Under the pieces are notes generated by a model. That model saw only the letters and a program-made list of their open reading frames with translations, made no database searches and had not been told where the DNA came from. Positions 48,186 through 58,400 of a stretch of 64,000 nucleotides of DNA are shown one piece after another. The stretch covers positions 1,509,195 through 1,573,194 of the forward strand of contig MJCC01000002.1 of NCBI GenBank assembly GCA_001766655.1, written 5' to 3'. The translations under genes were made by a program, and so were the position numbers. Every line of letters starts with the position of its first letter. Within the stretch, counting starts at the first letter, position 1. This DNA comes from Phytomonas francai (lineage: Eukaryota > Euglenozoa > Kinetoplastea > Trypanosomatida > Trypanosomatidae).

Positions 48186-51100
48186 CTAATGTTCAGAAAA
48201 CGTTTTCGTTACACCTTCATGCTCGGCCTCTTCTTCCAGAGTACGAGGTGCTTTCATTAGAGACGGCCGTCTCCTCTTCCGCGCCAGTGCGGCGCAATGC
48301 GACACCCTCACAAAGCCATATGGGCTCCGTCCCTCATTATTCAACTCTCCGATCTCAACCAACCGGTCAACTGTGACGACGAAAGAGAGGCCGAACACGG
48401 CGTACTCGGCATTCCACAGCTCAACTAATCGCTTGTCAGGGTTGTAGGACCGTACTAAGGCGGTACTGCTGTCCATGTTCGCTATTCCATGCGCCTTTAA
48501 GACGTTGTAATTGAGGAGGAGGACGGTTTTATTGATGTGCGTGGCTTCCCTCAACAACTCGTCTAATTCGTCATCGATGTCTAAATCGTCAATGGCCTCC
48601 ACAACAACGTCGTTATCTTCAGTGTCATCATTCTCACCTTTATTTACCTCCATCGCACTGGCTTTTCGGGACTTCAGGAAAAGACTACACACCTGCGCCA
48701 TTAAAGGTACGTCAACTTTTTTGTTGATCACAGACAGAGATACCTCGACATCGCGCCAAGCGAACGCCTGGCTACCACGTCGGCGCTGGTCGTTCATCGT
48801 TTTAAGGTAAGCCTCGTAGAAGATCTCCTCAGGACTGTAAAAGCAACCGATCTGAGAAAAGGCAAAGGACAGGCCTTGGAAATGAGAACTGGGGCTCACG
48901 TGAAAAGCGTTTTGTACGGGCAGTAGCTCCAGCTTGAAGTCGGCACACTGTTCTGGTTTGAAGTCGCACTGTTGACCCCGACCACGACAAACAAGAAGAC
49001 AGCCACGAGCACGGTGCTTGATCGTCTGAGGCGTGTCTTCGATAGCATTGTAAAGAGTCGAAAGGTGGACTGACCAGGTACGCTCATAAACATTCGGGTT
49101 GCAGTCTGATACTACGACACCCCCTGTTGCCGCAACCATGCCAACCACAATTCCAAGGTTTCCAAAGGGATTCGAGGTACCATTCACATGGATGTAAGAG
49201 CTATCGAAGTCGACAATGAGAACTCGATTCTTCTCATCTGCAAGCGAGGTCTCAATCATGCTCCTGAACTCTTGAAGACTAAACTGTGGTTGTCCGTCTG
49301 CGCCCAAGTCACCATGCCGTACAGTGACCTCAACATCACTGTCCAACCCACTAAATCGCAGATACTGCGTCAAACACACATGCACGGTCTCCAAAGTGAA
49401 GAGTCGAATGAGCAACGAGGATACGTCAAAGGGGAGAGTATGAATTACATCGTCAAAGGTAGTAAACCATCCTAGGCGGCAGCAAGTCATAGCAATGATT
49501 GTTGGCATCAGCGGCATGCGTGGAAAGTTAAAGGTATCTACAACAGGTGTTAGATTCTGGAAGTCCCACTTGTGCTGCTGCGACAATAATTGTAAACAGG
49601 ACTGCACCATCGGAGCGACCTCCCGCGGCGCCCCGACGGAGCGATTGCTCACACGGGCAGACTCTTTATAGAAGATCATATAACCATTGCCCGTCATGGC
49701 CATGTGCAGACGGTCCAGCAGACAGGTCCAGGTGCGAGAAAAGGTCTTGGGATGCGCATCGATGAGTAGGACCGTTTGGGTCTCCTGGTCGTAGCCTGCA
49801 AGCAAGCACCACTGCTGCTCTTCCGCGACGTTGAGCACATTATGTGCGACACCGGCGTTGTACATGATGACCATCACATACGCCGGGGCCTCGGGATCCT
49901 TGTTAGCATCCTTGACGTCGAGGATAATAGACTCCAAATCGAAGATCGAAATCGTTGGTACCGCGTCTTCACGAGATATCTTAGTAAGCACAGGATATAA
50001 GTCCACCCCATAGGGCCGCTTTGTGCGTTTCGTGTATTCTACGGCGTACTCATACACCTGCACCAGACTTAGACAGCCATCCAGAAACACTGTTGACGGG
50101 AACTTCATAACGCGAATGATGTCCGATACGGGAAGTCCATTGCCGTAGCCATGGCTCCCAGGACGTACACCACCCAGCAGGTGCATAGCCCAGGCCACAG
50201 CGGCGATGTGAGGGCTGATGTGATGCGAGATGATAAGCGCGTGTGTGCCGAGCTGCGTCGTACCCAGTACTTTGCCACTACACAGTTCTGGCGTCCATAG
50301 GAGCCGGATTTCGTCGCTTGTGAACTCGGGAACAGAGTCCTTCTTGAATATTCGAATGAAACCGCGCGCACGATGGCCCTCCTTGGATGTCATCATCGCC
50401 TTGAAAAGCGACGATGCCGGAACCTCCGTCAGCTTCACATGGGGAAAGTTATTGACAACTCCTTCCGCTATAGTTACCATCAATTGCACAGCGTTGCGCA
50501 CATCCACTATGACAGCGTAGGCTCCAACATCCTTTCGGGAGTAGATGCGCTGGTGATGGTGCTGGTGCCGTGAGTTCCCCAGTACAGAGGTGGCAAGTGG
50601 CGAGTTAATTTCATCCTCGTCATCGTAAGCGTCTACCATCATCTCCTGCTCCAGCACGTAAGGTTCGTAGTTGACGATTCGAATGACATCAGTCTCTTCC
50701 TCACAGTCCTGTGTAATAAGTCGACTAAATTCAGGGAGCTGCATGCGGGTTTGGCGGTCACCAACTTCATTTGGCCCAAGTTCGACCTGTCCCACCGTGG
50801 GAAGCACATCAAGATGTAGAGTCTCTAAGCTGTAGATCCCCTTAAAACGGTTGTCAACGTCGAGGAACTCTCGCACGATGTCCGTCATGACCGGGAGATG
50901 CGGCGGACCACTGTGAAGAAAATGCAGTGGCACCTGCGCGGCGAAGAAGATGTCCTCGACGGTAACGCGCTGGCGGCGGTCACTGCAATCCTTACTTCCC
51001 CCAAGGAGGTAACTCAGCCCAACGGCCAGGGCACCAAAGTGACTGCACGGCATCACGTCCTTTAACGCGTCTGCATCGTCAACTTCATAGCCCTTGAATA

Positions 51101-51539
51101 ACTTCAGGCGCGCGCGCTTGATCTCAAGCGAGTACTGTCGGCTGTGCTTTGACGGATTCCCAGTAGCACCCGTGGCTCCCGCTGCATTCATTGAATTAAC
51201 TGCGCCGAAGCCATAGGCCTTAGAATCTATGGCGGTCGGTATGAGTCGCGTGCGGTTGAGACTGTTTGAAACCACAAAAGCGTCTGCTGGTGTAGAACCA
51301 TTAACGGCATTACCCACGTTGTTAACGGCGTCCATAGGAAAAGAAACCAGAGATGAATGTCGACGGATATCTTGCTCTGAGGCATCTTCCTCGCGCTCGG
51401 AGACGCGAGTTGTGTCGCCATGAATACGGTCCTGATCGATAGCCCGCCTGTTGTTGGCAGAAAATGCCACCATTTCATTTAAAAACTCATCCCATTGCTG
51501 GATATGCTCCTGCAATTGCACCGATTTCCCGCTCCCCAT
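48186..51539 (-). CDS. N-myristoylatable protein with four phytochelatin-synthase-like modules, probably catalytically dead
   Basis: 1117 residues from an ATG at 51539. The start MGSGKS fits the N-myristoylation consensus (Gly2, Ser6), suggesting membrane or flagellar-membrane attachment. Four similar modules begin near residues 165, 440, 675 and 880, each with a helix like HFGALAVGLSYLLGG or SSHFQGLSFAFSQIG, in place of the phytochelatin-synthase YCGLAS helix. A later block (module 2: WCLLAGYDQETQTVLLIDAH) resembles the PCS HFSPIGGYN...LILDVARF block. The catalytic Cys is absent from the modules and His is Gln in module 2; Asp is kept in module 2. So the fold looks like a papain-like PCS but the triad is broken. 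Segments between modules are Asp/Glu-rich. The family assignment comes from pattern reading alone and needs a profile search. Confidence 0.75.
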   Translation of the reverse strand: MGSGKSVQLQEHIQQWDEFLNEMVAFSANNRRAIDQDRIHGDTTRVSEREEDASEQDIRRHSSLVSFPMDAVNNVGNAVNGSTPADAFVVSNSLNRTRLIPTAIDSKAYGFGAVNSMNAAGATGATGNPSKHSRQYSLEIKRARLKLFKGYEVDDADALKDVMPCSHFGALAVGLSYLLGGSKDCSDRRQRVTVEDIFFAAQVPLHFLHSGPPHLPVMTDIVREFLDVDNRFKGIYSLETLHLDVLPTVGQVELGPNEVGDRQTRMQLPEFSRLITQDCEEETDVIRIVNYEPYVLEQEMMVDAYDDEDEINSPLATSVLGNSRHQHHHQRIYSRKDVGAYAVIVDVRNAVQLMVTIAEGVVNNFPHVKLTEVPASSLFKAMMTSKEGHRARGFIRIFKKDSVPEFTSDEIRLLWTPELCSGKVLGTTQLGTHALIISHHISPHIAAVAWAMHLLGGVRPGSHGYGNGLPVSDIIRVMKFPSTVFLDGCLSLVQVYEYAVEYTKRTKRPYGVDLYPVLTKISREDAVPTISIFDLESIILDVKDANKDPEAPAYVMVIMYNAGVAHNVLNVAEEQQWCLLAGYDQETQTVLLIDAHPKTFSRTWTCLLDRLHMAMTGNGYMIFYKESARVSNRSVGAPREVAPMVQSCLQLLSQQHKWDFQNLTPVVDTFNFPRMPLMPTIIAMTCCRLGWFTTFDDVIHTLPFDVSSLLIRLFTLETVHVCLTQYLRFSGLDSDVEVTVRHGDLGADGQPQFSLQEFRSMIETSLADEKNRVLIVDFDSSYIHVNGTSNPFGNLGIVVGMVAATGGVVVSDCNPNVYERTWSVHLSTLYNAIEDTPQTIKHRARGCLLVCRGRGQQCDFKPEQCADFKLELLPVQNAFHVSPSSHFQGLSFAFSQIGCFYSPEEIFYEAYLKTMNDQRRRGSQAFAWRDVEVSLSVINKKVDVPLMAQVCSLFLKSRKASAMEVNKGENDDTEDNDVVVEAIDDLDIDDELDELLREATHINKTVLLLNYNVLKAHGIANMDSSTALVRSYNPDKRLVELWNAEYAVFGLSFVVTVDRLVEIGELNNEGRSPYGFVRVSHCAALARKRRRPSLMKAPRTLEEEAEHEGVTKTFSEH

Positions 51540-52903
51540 GCTTCGCTATTGTTGTAGATTTTTCCCCTGTTTGAGGTCAATTTAATCGTATCACCTATAA
51601 ATGTATAAAAAGAAATTGCTGACTCGGTTCTCTTTCGTGTTTGTTTAAGATTCTGAGTTGTGCGCAAATCACCTATTGATTGCACTGATAAATAATGAAC
51701 CTTTCTTCCCTTTCGAATGGTGCATAAAAAAAATGCAGTTTCAGGGAAGGAAAGAGAATAAATTTAGCTGTTTCGTATAGTTCAGCCGCATAAAAATCTG
51801 AGGCACTTACCGAGAAATCCTTTACCTTTTAGCATTGGCGTCGTGTCTATGCCGCTTGTTGATCTAGCAGCAACCATCAAGCCTCCAAGGACCTCGGACC
51901 CATGCTGTCACCACTTACTCTTCCACACTTACCACCTGGTGGTTGTACAAACCAATAATCTAATTGAGCCCGAGCCCGGACTTATCAATGTTGCTACAAT
52001 CTTTTAAAGAAAGGAATTAGAACAAGAACATCAAATGAAGATTCATCTCTTCATATTCCTTTCATCAGATTTCGTCACTCTTTTTCGCTCCGAAATTCAT
52101 CACCCTTACCACTCAAAATACATTCAAAAATCTTAAAGAAGAAAGTCTAAGAACGACCCCAAGGAGATAAACTCAGAAGAAACACAACCCATTCCCACCA
52201 GCACCACATACAAGCACATACGTAACAAACGCCTAACCTGTCACCATCATGCAAGCACCGCCCTCTTACACAAAAATTAACAGAAGGAAGGGCTTTCGTT
52301 ATTAGGAAAGGAGCTTAAATCTTCGACAAAACACCTAGAGGCCTATTTAGATAAATAGCGATAACTCTCAGACCGGTGCACATAGTGGAGATTGGTATGG
52401 TAAACCTAGCCCACTGGAAAGCCGGCCTTCTTTTGTAGCTAAACAGGCACCGAAACACAAATTTTTCCCCCTAAAATTACCTTCTTGAATGAAAAACTAT
52501 GGAAATATAATGAAGGAAAGAATAAATGGATGCAATCACGAATCCGTAACAATAGCGAAAAAACAATAGAAAAATTCAAGAGACAGGGTTCTGAAATCCC
52601 TCCATCAGAGTCTTAGAATTTGGCACAAATGTGTTTTCTTTCTTTCACTGCTTGCTCGTAACTATGTAAACTACAATATATAATTGACAAGTTTATTCAA
52701 GCCTGCATGTTAATTTTAAATATACCCCAGAAAGGGAAATTATGCAATTCAGAAATGTACATAAACGATGTTAATAAGAAGAAGTTAGGATAAAAATTAA
52801 TTTTTAATCGCACACCTCGGATATTAATTGGTTTCAGAACATGGTTGCCACCTCAGCGCACCCTATCATCCTTCGCCTCCTTCCGCCTATGTGGCTATTC
52901 TGC
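51540..52903. other. Longest spacer (1.36 kb), no gene recognised
   Basis: Less repetitive than other spacers. The first bases upstream of 51539 contain a CAATAG that may be the acceptor of the myristoylated gene. Long C/A/T-rich stretches at 51840-52300 have no convincing frame on either strand. It may be a long 3' UTR of the SPRY gene or contain small RNA genes that I cannot recognise. Confidence 0.5.
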
Positions 52904-53641
52904 TTAGTAAAGCGCGTTAAATGGACACACGGGGCTGACGGTTGCGCTAAGTTTACCCATGTGCATACTTGAATTAGACATATCAAAGCCACCAATGCCC
53001 ACGCATGGGACTAATCTCTTACCCTTAAGATTTGCATTCGTATCAAAAGCCAACCCAACGTATTTTCTATTCACGAAAAGTTGAATTAGCCCGGTCTCAG
53101 TATCCACGACAAATGAGAAGAGGGCCCCGCACCCCGCTATGAACATACGCCACAGCTGCTTCTTCTTCTCACCGTTCACATAGACATTCGATGTCTGCAT
53201 ATCTATGTAGGCTATGGTGCTTGCCTCTGGAAGTTCATGAGTATGGGTTTGGTGTAAGTTAGAATGCTCATGCTTTTTTGAGGTAGGACTGCAGACTGAT
53301 TTCTTTCTATGATGAGGCACAGGCAAAACACCTAGCTCACACTCCTCAAGGGAGCGATAGTCCGGGTAGGTAGACGACGTGCAAAAACCTATCCGGCAAT
53401 CCGACGTGTTAACGCGCAATTGAAACCAGTACCGGCCGGTATTAGGGCGCAGGCAGACGTCTGCGAGGACAGGACGATAAGGGAATTTGCCCCGACCGTG
53501 GTGCGTCGCAACAGGGCCACACAAGGCGTACGCGGAACAGGCGTGAGCCCATTCGAAGGTGATGGCTGTTGTGTTTTCAGGTGTCGCCGGGATATTCATC
53601 GAGGCGGAGTCGCATTCGACAGCTTCGAATCTACAATCCAT
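52904..53641 (-). CDS. SPRY/B30.2-domain protein
   Basis: 245 residues from the first ATG in frame at 53641 (MDCRFEAVECDSASM); an ATG at 53599 is an alternative. Most of the protein is one SPRY domain: GRYWFQLRVNTSDCRIGFC early, then IAYIDMQTSNVYVNG, GALFSFVVDTETGLIQLFVN and GKRLVPCVGIGG, the usual strand order with the late (L/V)xPCVxIG strand. A His/Lys/Ser-rich insertion of about 40 residues (near 100-140) lies between two strands. SPRY domains bind peptide partners. In kinetoplastids small SPRY proteins occur in various complexes; partner and site are unknown. No RING, SOCS or TM elements are present. Confidence 0.75.
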   Translation of the reverse strand: MDCRFEAVECDSASMNIPATPENTTAITFEWAHACSAYALCGPVATHHGRGKFPYRPVLADVCLRPNTGRYWFQLRVNTSDCRIGFCTSSTYPDYRSLEECELGVLPVPHHRKKSVCSPTSKKHEHSNLHQTHTHELPEASTIAYIDMQTSNVYVNGEKKKQLWRMFIAGCGALFSFVVDTETGLIQLFVNRKYVGLAFDTNANLKGKRLVPCVGIGGFDMSNSSMHMGKLSATVSPVCPFNALY

Positions 53642-54081
53642 CCAGCCGCTGAGAACCCGTGTCGTACAATGATTTCTATGCACTCAGGTGAATTCACAAT
53701 AGTTTGTTATTAATGCTACCCCCGTGAAATGTTGGAAACTACATACAATAGCTACTCTAATAAATTTTCACATATATGTATGTGCTAATATCATGGAGTG
53801 AAATAATAACCTAATGAAGAGGGTAAAGAGGCTAATTTATAGTTGATTCATGCCACACCTTTATTATTATTCATTCTTAAGTAGCAAATACGACAACCAA
53901 ACATGTCAGCAACACGTATATACGTCATTTTTTTATATATACCCCCCTTTTTTGACGAGGTACTTGAAAAAAAAATTGAAAATAGGGACCGCTTTTGAAG
54001 AAAAGAAAAATCAACGGCTGTATGCCATTTTTTCATCATTTCTACATCCAAGGATTATGTATTGTAAGGGAAGTGATACCT
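53642..54081. other. Spacer without a gene
   Basis: Contains the leader of the SPRY gene and the probable 3' UTR of the first eS24 gene, with T and C runs near 53928-53952 in plus orientation. No gene recognised. Confidence 0.5.
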
Positions 54082-54503
54082 TTACTTCTTCTTGGTCTGC
54101 TGTTTGCCCTTCGCCTTGCCACGAATCTTCTTGTTACGGTTGCGGCGTTCCTTCACAGACTTGCGTGCCGGAAGCTTCGCCTTACCAAAACCCAGACGCG
54201 CCTTGCGGTAGTTGGGCTCGTAGCGCTTCAACGCAGCCACATCGTCGTAGATCAAGCCGAATCCAGTCGTCCGGCCTCCACCAAACTTCGTCTTGAAGCC
54301 AAAAACGGAGATTTGGTTTTCGTCGGGCACTTTGTACAGCGTAGCCAGTTTCTTGCGGATGATTTGCTTCGGCACAGTACCGCACCAGTTCGGGTGGTTC
54401 ACATCAACAATGAACTGCTTGCGGCGCAGCAGCTTGTTGACCTTGAACTGGGAGGTACGGATGCTAACCTCGGCTTTCTTCTTCTGAAAGGTCATGATTC
54501 CCT
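54078..54503 (-). repeat. eS24 duplicated block, copy A
   Basis: 426-bp block identical by eye to 54734-55159. It covers the coding sequence, about four bases after the stop and the leader up to the splice AG; sequences outside differ completely. Confidence 0.9.
54082..54495 (-). CDS. RPS24: 40S ribosomal protein eS24, downstream copy
   Basis: 137 residues from an ATG at 54495. This is a protein of the small ribosomal subunit. The strand-helix core matches eS24: ASVRTSQF-like start (VSIRTSQFKVNKLL), RRKQFIVDVNHPNW, KKLATLYKVPDENQISVFGF and the family signature FGGGRTTGFGLIYD. The tail is Lys/Arg-rich (RNRNKKIRGKAKGKQQ). Length agrees with the family. The coding sequence is identical by eye to the copy at 54738-55151, including the bases down to GGGAATC before the ATG. 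Strong codon bias towards C/G-ending codons suggests high expression. Confidence 0.95.
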   Translation of the reverse strand: MTFQKKKAEVSIRTSQFKVNKLLRRKQFIVDVNHPNWCGTVPKQIIRKKLATLYKVPDENQISVFGFKTKFGGGRTTGFGLIYDDVAALKRYEPNYRKARLGFGKAKLPARKSVKERRNRNKKIRGKAKGKQQTKKK

Positions 54504-54733
54504 ATTTTCTTTAAATTTTGAAATATAAGGTGATATAAATGTATAGGGGTAAAAAAGTAAAACCATCTAGAATTCCAACCTTTAACGCACATGCCGAAAT
54601 TGCCTTGTATCGAAACCAGATAGTAGCTGGTTGTATTTTTTATTGTCAACTCAGGTGTTTAGAATATTAATAAACAAAGAAAAGAAACAACAAGGAAATC
54701 ACTAGCTCTGTGTTCACATGAGGATAAGGTGTC

Positions 54734-55159
54734 ACCTTTACTTCTTCTTGGTCTGCTGTTTGCCCTTCGCCTTGCCACGAATCTTCTTGTTACGGTTGCG
54801 GCGTTCCTTCACAGACTTGCGTGCCGGAAGCTTCGCCTTACCAAAACCCAGACGCGCCTTGCGGTAGTTGGGCTCGTAGCGCTTCAACGCAGCCACATCG
54901 TCGTAGATCAAGCCGAATCCAGTCGTCCGGCCTCCACCAAACTTCGTCTTGAAGCCAAAAACGGAGATTTGGTTTTCGTCGGGCACTTTGTACAGCGTAG
55001 CCAGTTTCTTGCGGATGATTTGCTTCGGCACAGTACCGCACCAGTTCGGGTGGTTCACATCAACAATGAACTGCTTGCGGCGCAGCAGCTTGTTGACCTT
55101 GAACTGGGAGGTACGGATGCTAACCTCGGCTTTCTTCTTCTGAAAGGTCATGATTCCCT
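54734..55159 (-). repeat. eS24 duplicated block, copy B
   Basis: Partner of 54078-54503, 230 bp away. The two 3' flanks and the regions upstream of the AG are unrelated, so homology is limited to the mature coding part. Confidence 0.9.
54738..55151 (-). CDS. RPS24: 40S ribosomal protein eS24, upstream copy
   Basis: Second of two tandem genes, same 137-residue product as 54082-54495. The frame is open upstream to 55259, but the ATG at 55151 (MTFQKKKAEVS) is the real start: it lies seven bases after a classical acceptor (55159-55158) and matches the start of the other copy. In transcription order this copy is first. Tandem identical ribosomal protein genes are common in trypanosomatids and raise mRNA output where promoters do not control genes individually. 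Confidence 0.95.
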   Translation of the reverse strand: MTFQKKKAEVSIRTSQFKVNKLLRRKQFIVDVNHPNWCGTVPKQIIRKKLATLYKVPDENQISVFGFKTKFGGGRTTGFGLIYDDVAALKRYEPNYRKARLGFGKAKLPARKSVKERRNRNKKIRGKAKGKQQTKKK

Positions 55160-55471
55160 GATCGGAGAACACAAGAAATGAGGAGAAAAGAACAGTTTTA
55201 GAATAGAACACTAATCTCGCATCATGGCTTTTCTGTTTGAAGATTGTGATGTCAAACATAAGTAAGCCCCTTTACAAATATGATAGGCTCTGTTTATGTG
55301 AGAAATAAATTAATAGATGGTGTCTAAAAACTCCTTTTCAGCGCAAAAAGGAATCTTTCGATATTTATCGTACATCAGGAAGGAACCTCTTTTGTAATGT
55401 AGATGACAGTGAGAATTGTGTACATAGTTATGTTTAGAAGTCTAGAATATCACGCACCGAGTTTTCTGCGC
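55152..55471. other. Short spacer between eS24 and CFAP65
   Basis: Contains the acceptor tract of eS24 copy B and the probable 3' UTR of CFAP65. Nothing else recognised. Confidence 0.6.
55158..55200 (-). promoter_or_regulatory. Predicted spliced-leader acceptor of eS24 copy B
   Basis: The coding strand has a long pyrimidine tract (TTCTTTTCTCCTCATTTC within it) ending CCGATCAG, with AG at 55159-55158, then GGAATC and the ATG. Confidence 0.75.
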
Positions 55472-58400
55472 TCACATTTGCTCCATCACACTCGTGGCTA
55501 TATCCAGAGCCAATTCATCGAATGCGACCTCCAATGTACATCTCAGGAGCCCACTTGGCTGCGGGTTTCCCTCAATCCTTGGTGCCTGCTCCCCCTCCTT
55601 TTCTACGCCATCGGTTACCCCCGCGGCTCCAGTCGAAGAATCAGCGATAGGGAGCCGGGTCATCTTGTGTTGTTTAGCCAATAAGTCCCTGTAATACACC
55701 GGCTCCTCGACAAAACAAGGTTGGGTAAAGGCTGATTGAATATGGGGCTGTGCAATCACCATGTGTATCATCTCGTCCAATACATTGCAGGACACTTGAA
55801 GCTCTTCCATCGTGATTGGTCCAGAAATGTCTAATGGCTGCGAATCTGTGTAGAGATGCATGAATGGCTGGTAGACTCTTGTCTTGGCCTTCTGTTCATA
55901 CAGTAACTCCCAGGAATCCACTGGCATGATACGCGCCTGGAGAAACAGTTCCAAAGTGCAGTACATCGCGGTCCCTTGCGAGCGATCGTCGAGGTCGAGC
56001 AGGTTATCTTCGTTTTGGCGTCGGGCTTCTTCTACAAGTCTGGACAGGGCACTCAGACCCATAGATTCTGGCCGGAGGGTTGTCACGGGCAAACGTGGGG
56101 ACGTTGCCCCTCGTGGTTTATTCTGAAGAAAGGTGCTACGCTGGGCTGCACCTCCAGCAGCTACCTGTGTGGTGGCCGCACCAGACGCGGAAAGCCCGAG
56201 ACCATCTGCTGCTATGAACTCCTCGACATCCGCCGGCGTCCGCGCCGATACAGCGGACTTTTCTAAAGTTCCTTTCGGTATCTCTGCGCTTATCGCTCGT
56301 TCGTTAGTAACCATGCACAGAATGGGCCATGAGAGCTGTTGGCTTACACTACCAGTATTGAAGGCAATCCGGCATACGACACGTCCACCGTTGGGAGGGA
56401 TAATTCCCTCCTTGGGGTTTATGAAAAGGTTGTGGTTGCCATTCGTATGAGAAAGGCACCATTTGAAAGTGTAACCGTCCGTAGGGTGGTGGTTCGTCAG
56501 TGTGCAGCAGCGGCGGTAGAGCGCATGGAAAGGCACTGCACCGAAGGTCATCACTTCAGTGGAAAGGGACACTGGAGCCTCATGCAAAGGTACGTGACAT
56601 GAGCGGGCGCCCTTGGAAACTGTGGCAGGTATGGAAAAAAAAGAGTTGTCAATCCACTGCCGAATTTCCCTAACAGGGGTTGTATGGGGGTGATAACCAC
56701 GGCCGATCAGTGTGAGAGTGTAGCTTTCACCCGCATCGGTGTAAATGGGTACATCCATCGTATATTCGATAGCCTCAAGCGGCCTGAAATACCATGGAAC
56801 TGACGCTATAGAATACGGCGCGAGCGTGCCCACTGGGGAGACGCATTGTAGAATAGGGAAGTTGTAGTTCCGTTCAGCGATAGCCCGAATGGAATCGACG
56901 CCTACAGTGTAAGTTACCTCTCGGTCAAGTGGGTTCTCCAGGATGATGGACTGCATCGGTGGTTCCATGTCGCCTAACATCACAGGCTGTAGATGATAGA
57001 CAGACGAGCTGTGATGAAACATCAGACAGCTCATACCAGCCGACATAGTGCGCCCCTCAAGCAGCACCAAGGCCCTCTTCCTGTCGTCAAGTCTGAACAC
57101 AGCTGGGAGGACATGTGTGCCAACCTCACAAAAGCGATAGGTTATGGTCACGACAACGATGTCGCCTACTCCAATGGTGGCGTGGCGCGGCTTGATGTCA
57201 ATAAGAGAAGCATTCAGGATGTGTTGGATACCACTGAGATCTTCCTGCTCAACAAACCACGTTTCCTGGCTCACATCCGCCTCTGTCGGCAACAGCACTG
57301 TGAAGGAAGTTTCGCAATCCCCGGTATTCTCCAATACTAGCGAAATGCGGATTGATGGCGCGTGCTGGAAACCCACTGCGATGTTCATCGCAATAGGCGC
57401 AAGGCCGTTGATGTACTCATGAAAAGCGTAAAACGATGGATCTGCATCGCTCGGATGTACCGAGGCAGCGAGCTGAGCATTGAGGTCATTAATAGACAGG
57501 CGCCGCCATAGAGACGATCGCGGCTGAGTAAGTGAGCGGACATCAGCAACCTGCACCGCTGAGCGCCTGGTACGGACTGTCAATTTACAGTGTGGATGAC
57601 CCAGGACCTCCTCAAGCGTCTCAGGACTGCGTGTGCTACTAAAGTCAGCCATGCCAGCCATCATTGCATATAGAATGTACTCATAAACACCGCCACTAAG
57701 AGAGGAAGATGGTGTCACAAGGACGGTGCAATGAGCCCGCGCGGGGAGGGTACCAGTGTGGTTATAAAGCACCGGATTCGGTGACTCTTCCCCCAACCCA
57801 GCTGGGCCAGACACAACCCAAACACGTACTTCGTATGCCAACTCACACCTACCGCTATTGTAAAGCGTGAGATTCGCAGTGTTATGCTCCTCGAGGCTGT
57901 TCGGTTCGCCTCGCTCAAGGGTCATAACAGTAGGTTCGACCTCTAGTTTCCCATAGACACCTTCAGCGTTCACCTGCCATGTGATGGTGTACCCACAAAA
58001 CGCTTCAGATTGGGTTTTTTCAAGAAGTGGAGGAGCCTCTTCATGGGTAATGTCGTCGGTGTCACGCAGGAGAAGCGTTACACTCCCCTTAAAGCTCGAC
58101 ACCGTCTCAGGCTTAAAGAAGACTGTCAGATGAGAGCGTTCCCCACCGTTTAAAAGCCCCTCCGCTGGCTCAAAGCGCAACACACCCATGAGATCAGGAG
58201 ATGGTATTAAGAGGTAAGCAATGGAAAGGGAAGTTGGGTTATGCATCTGAAGCTCGTGGCGAGATTCCCCAGTCACACAGGTAGGCTTCAAGAGGAGCTG
58301 CCTACCGTCAATACTCATGGATGCCCCCGTGACGACGAGGTGAGGTACGTCCGACTCGCCTAACAGCCTCAGCTTTACCGACTGCGTTTGTCTTCCACAA

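Noticed and set aside
53995..54528. 177-codon plus-strand frame repeated at 54729-55181
   Set aside because: Exact antisense shadow of the duplicated eS24 genes.
55152..55259. 36-residue N-terminal extension of eS24 copy B
   Set aside because: It is upstream of a strong splice acceptor, absent from the other copy and hydrophobic, unlike eS24.
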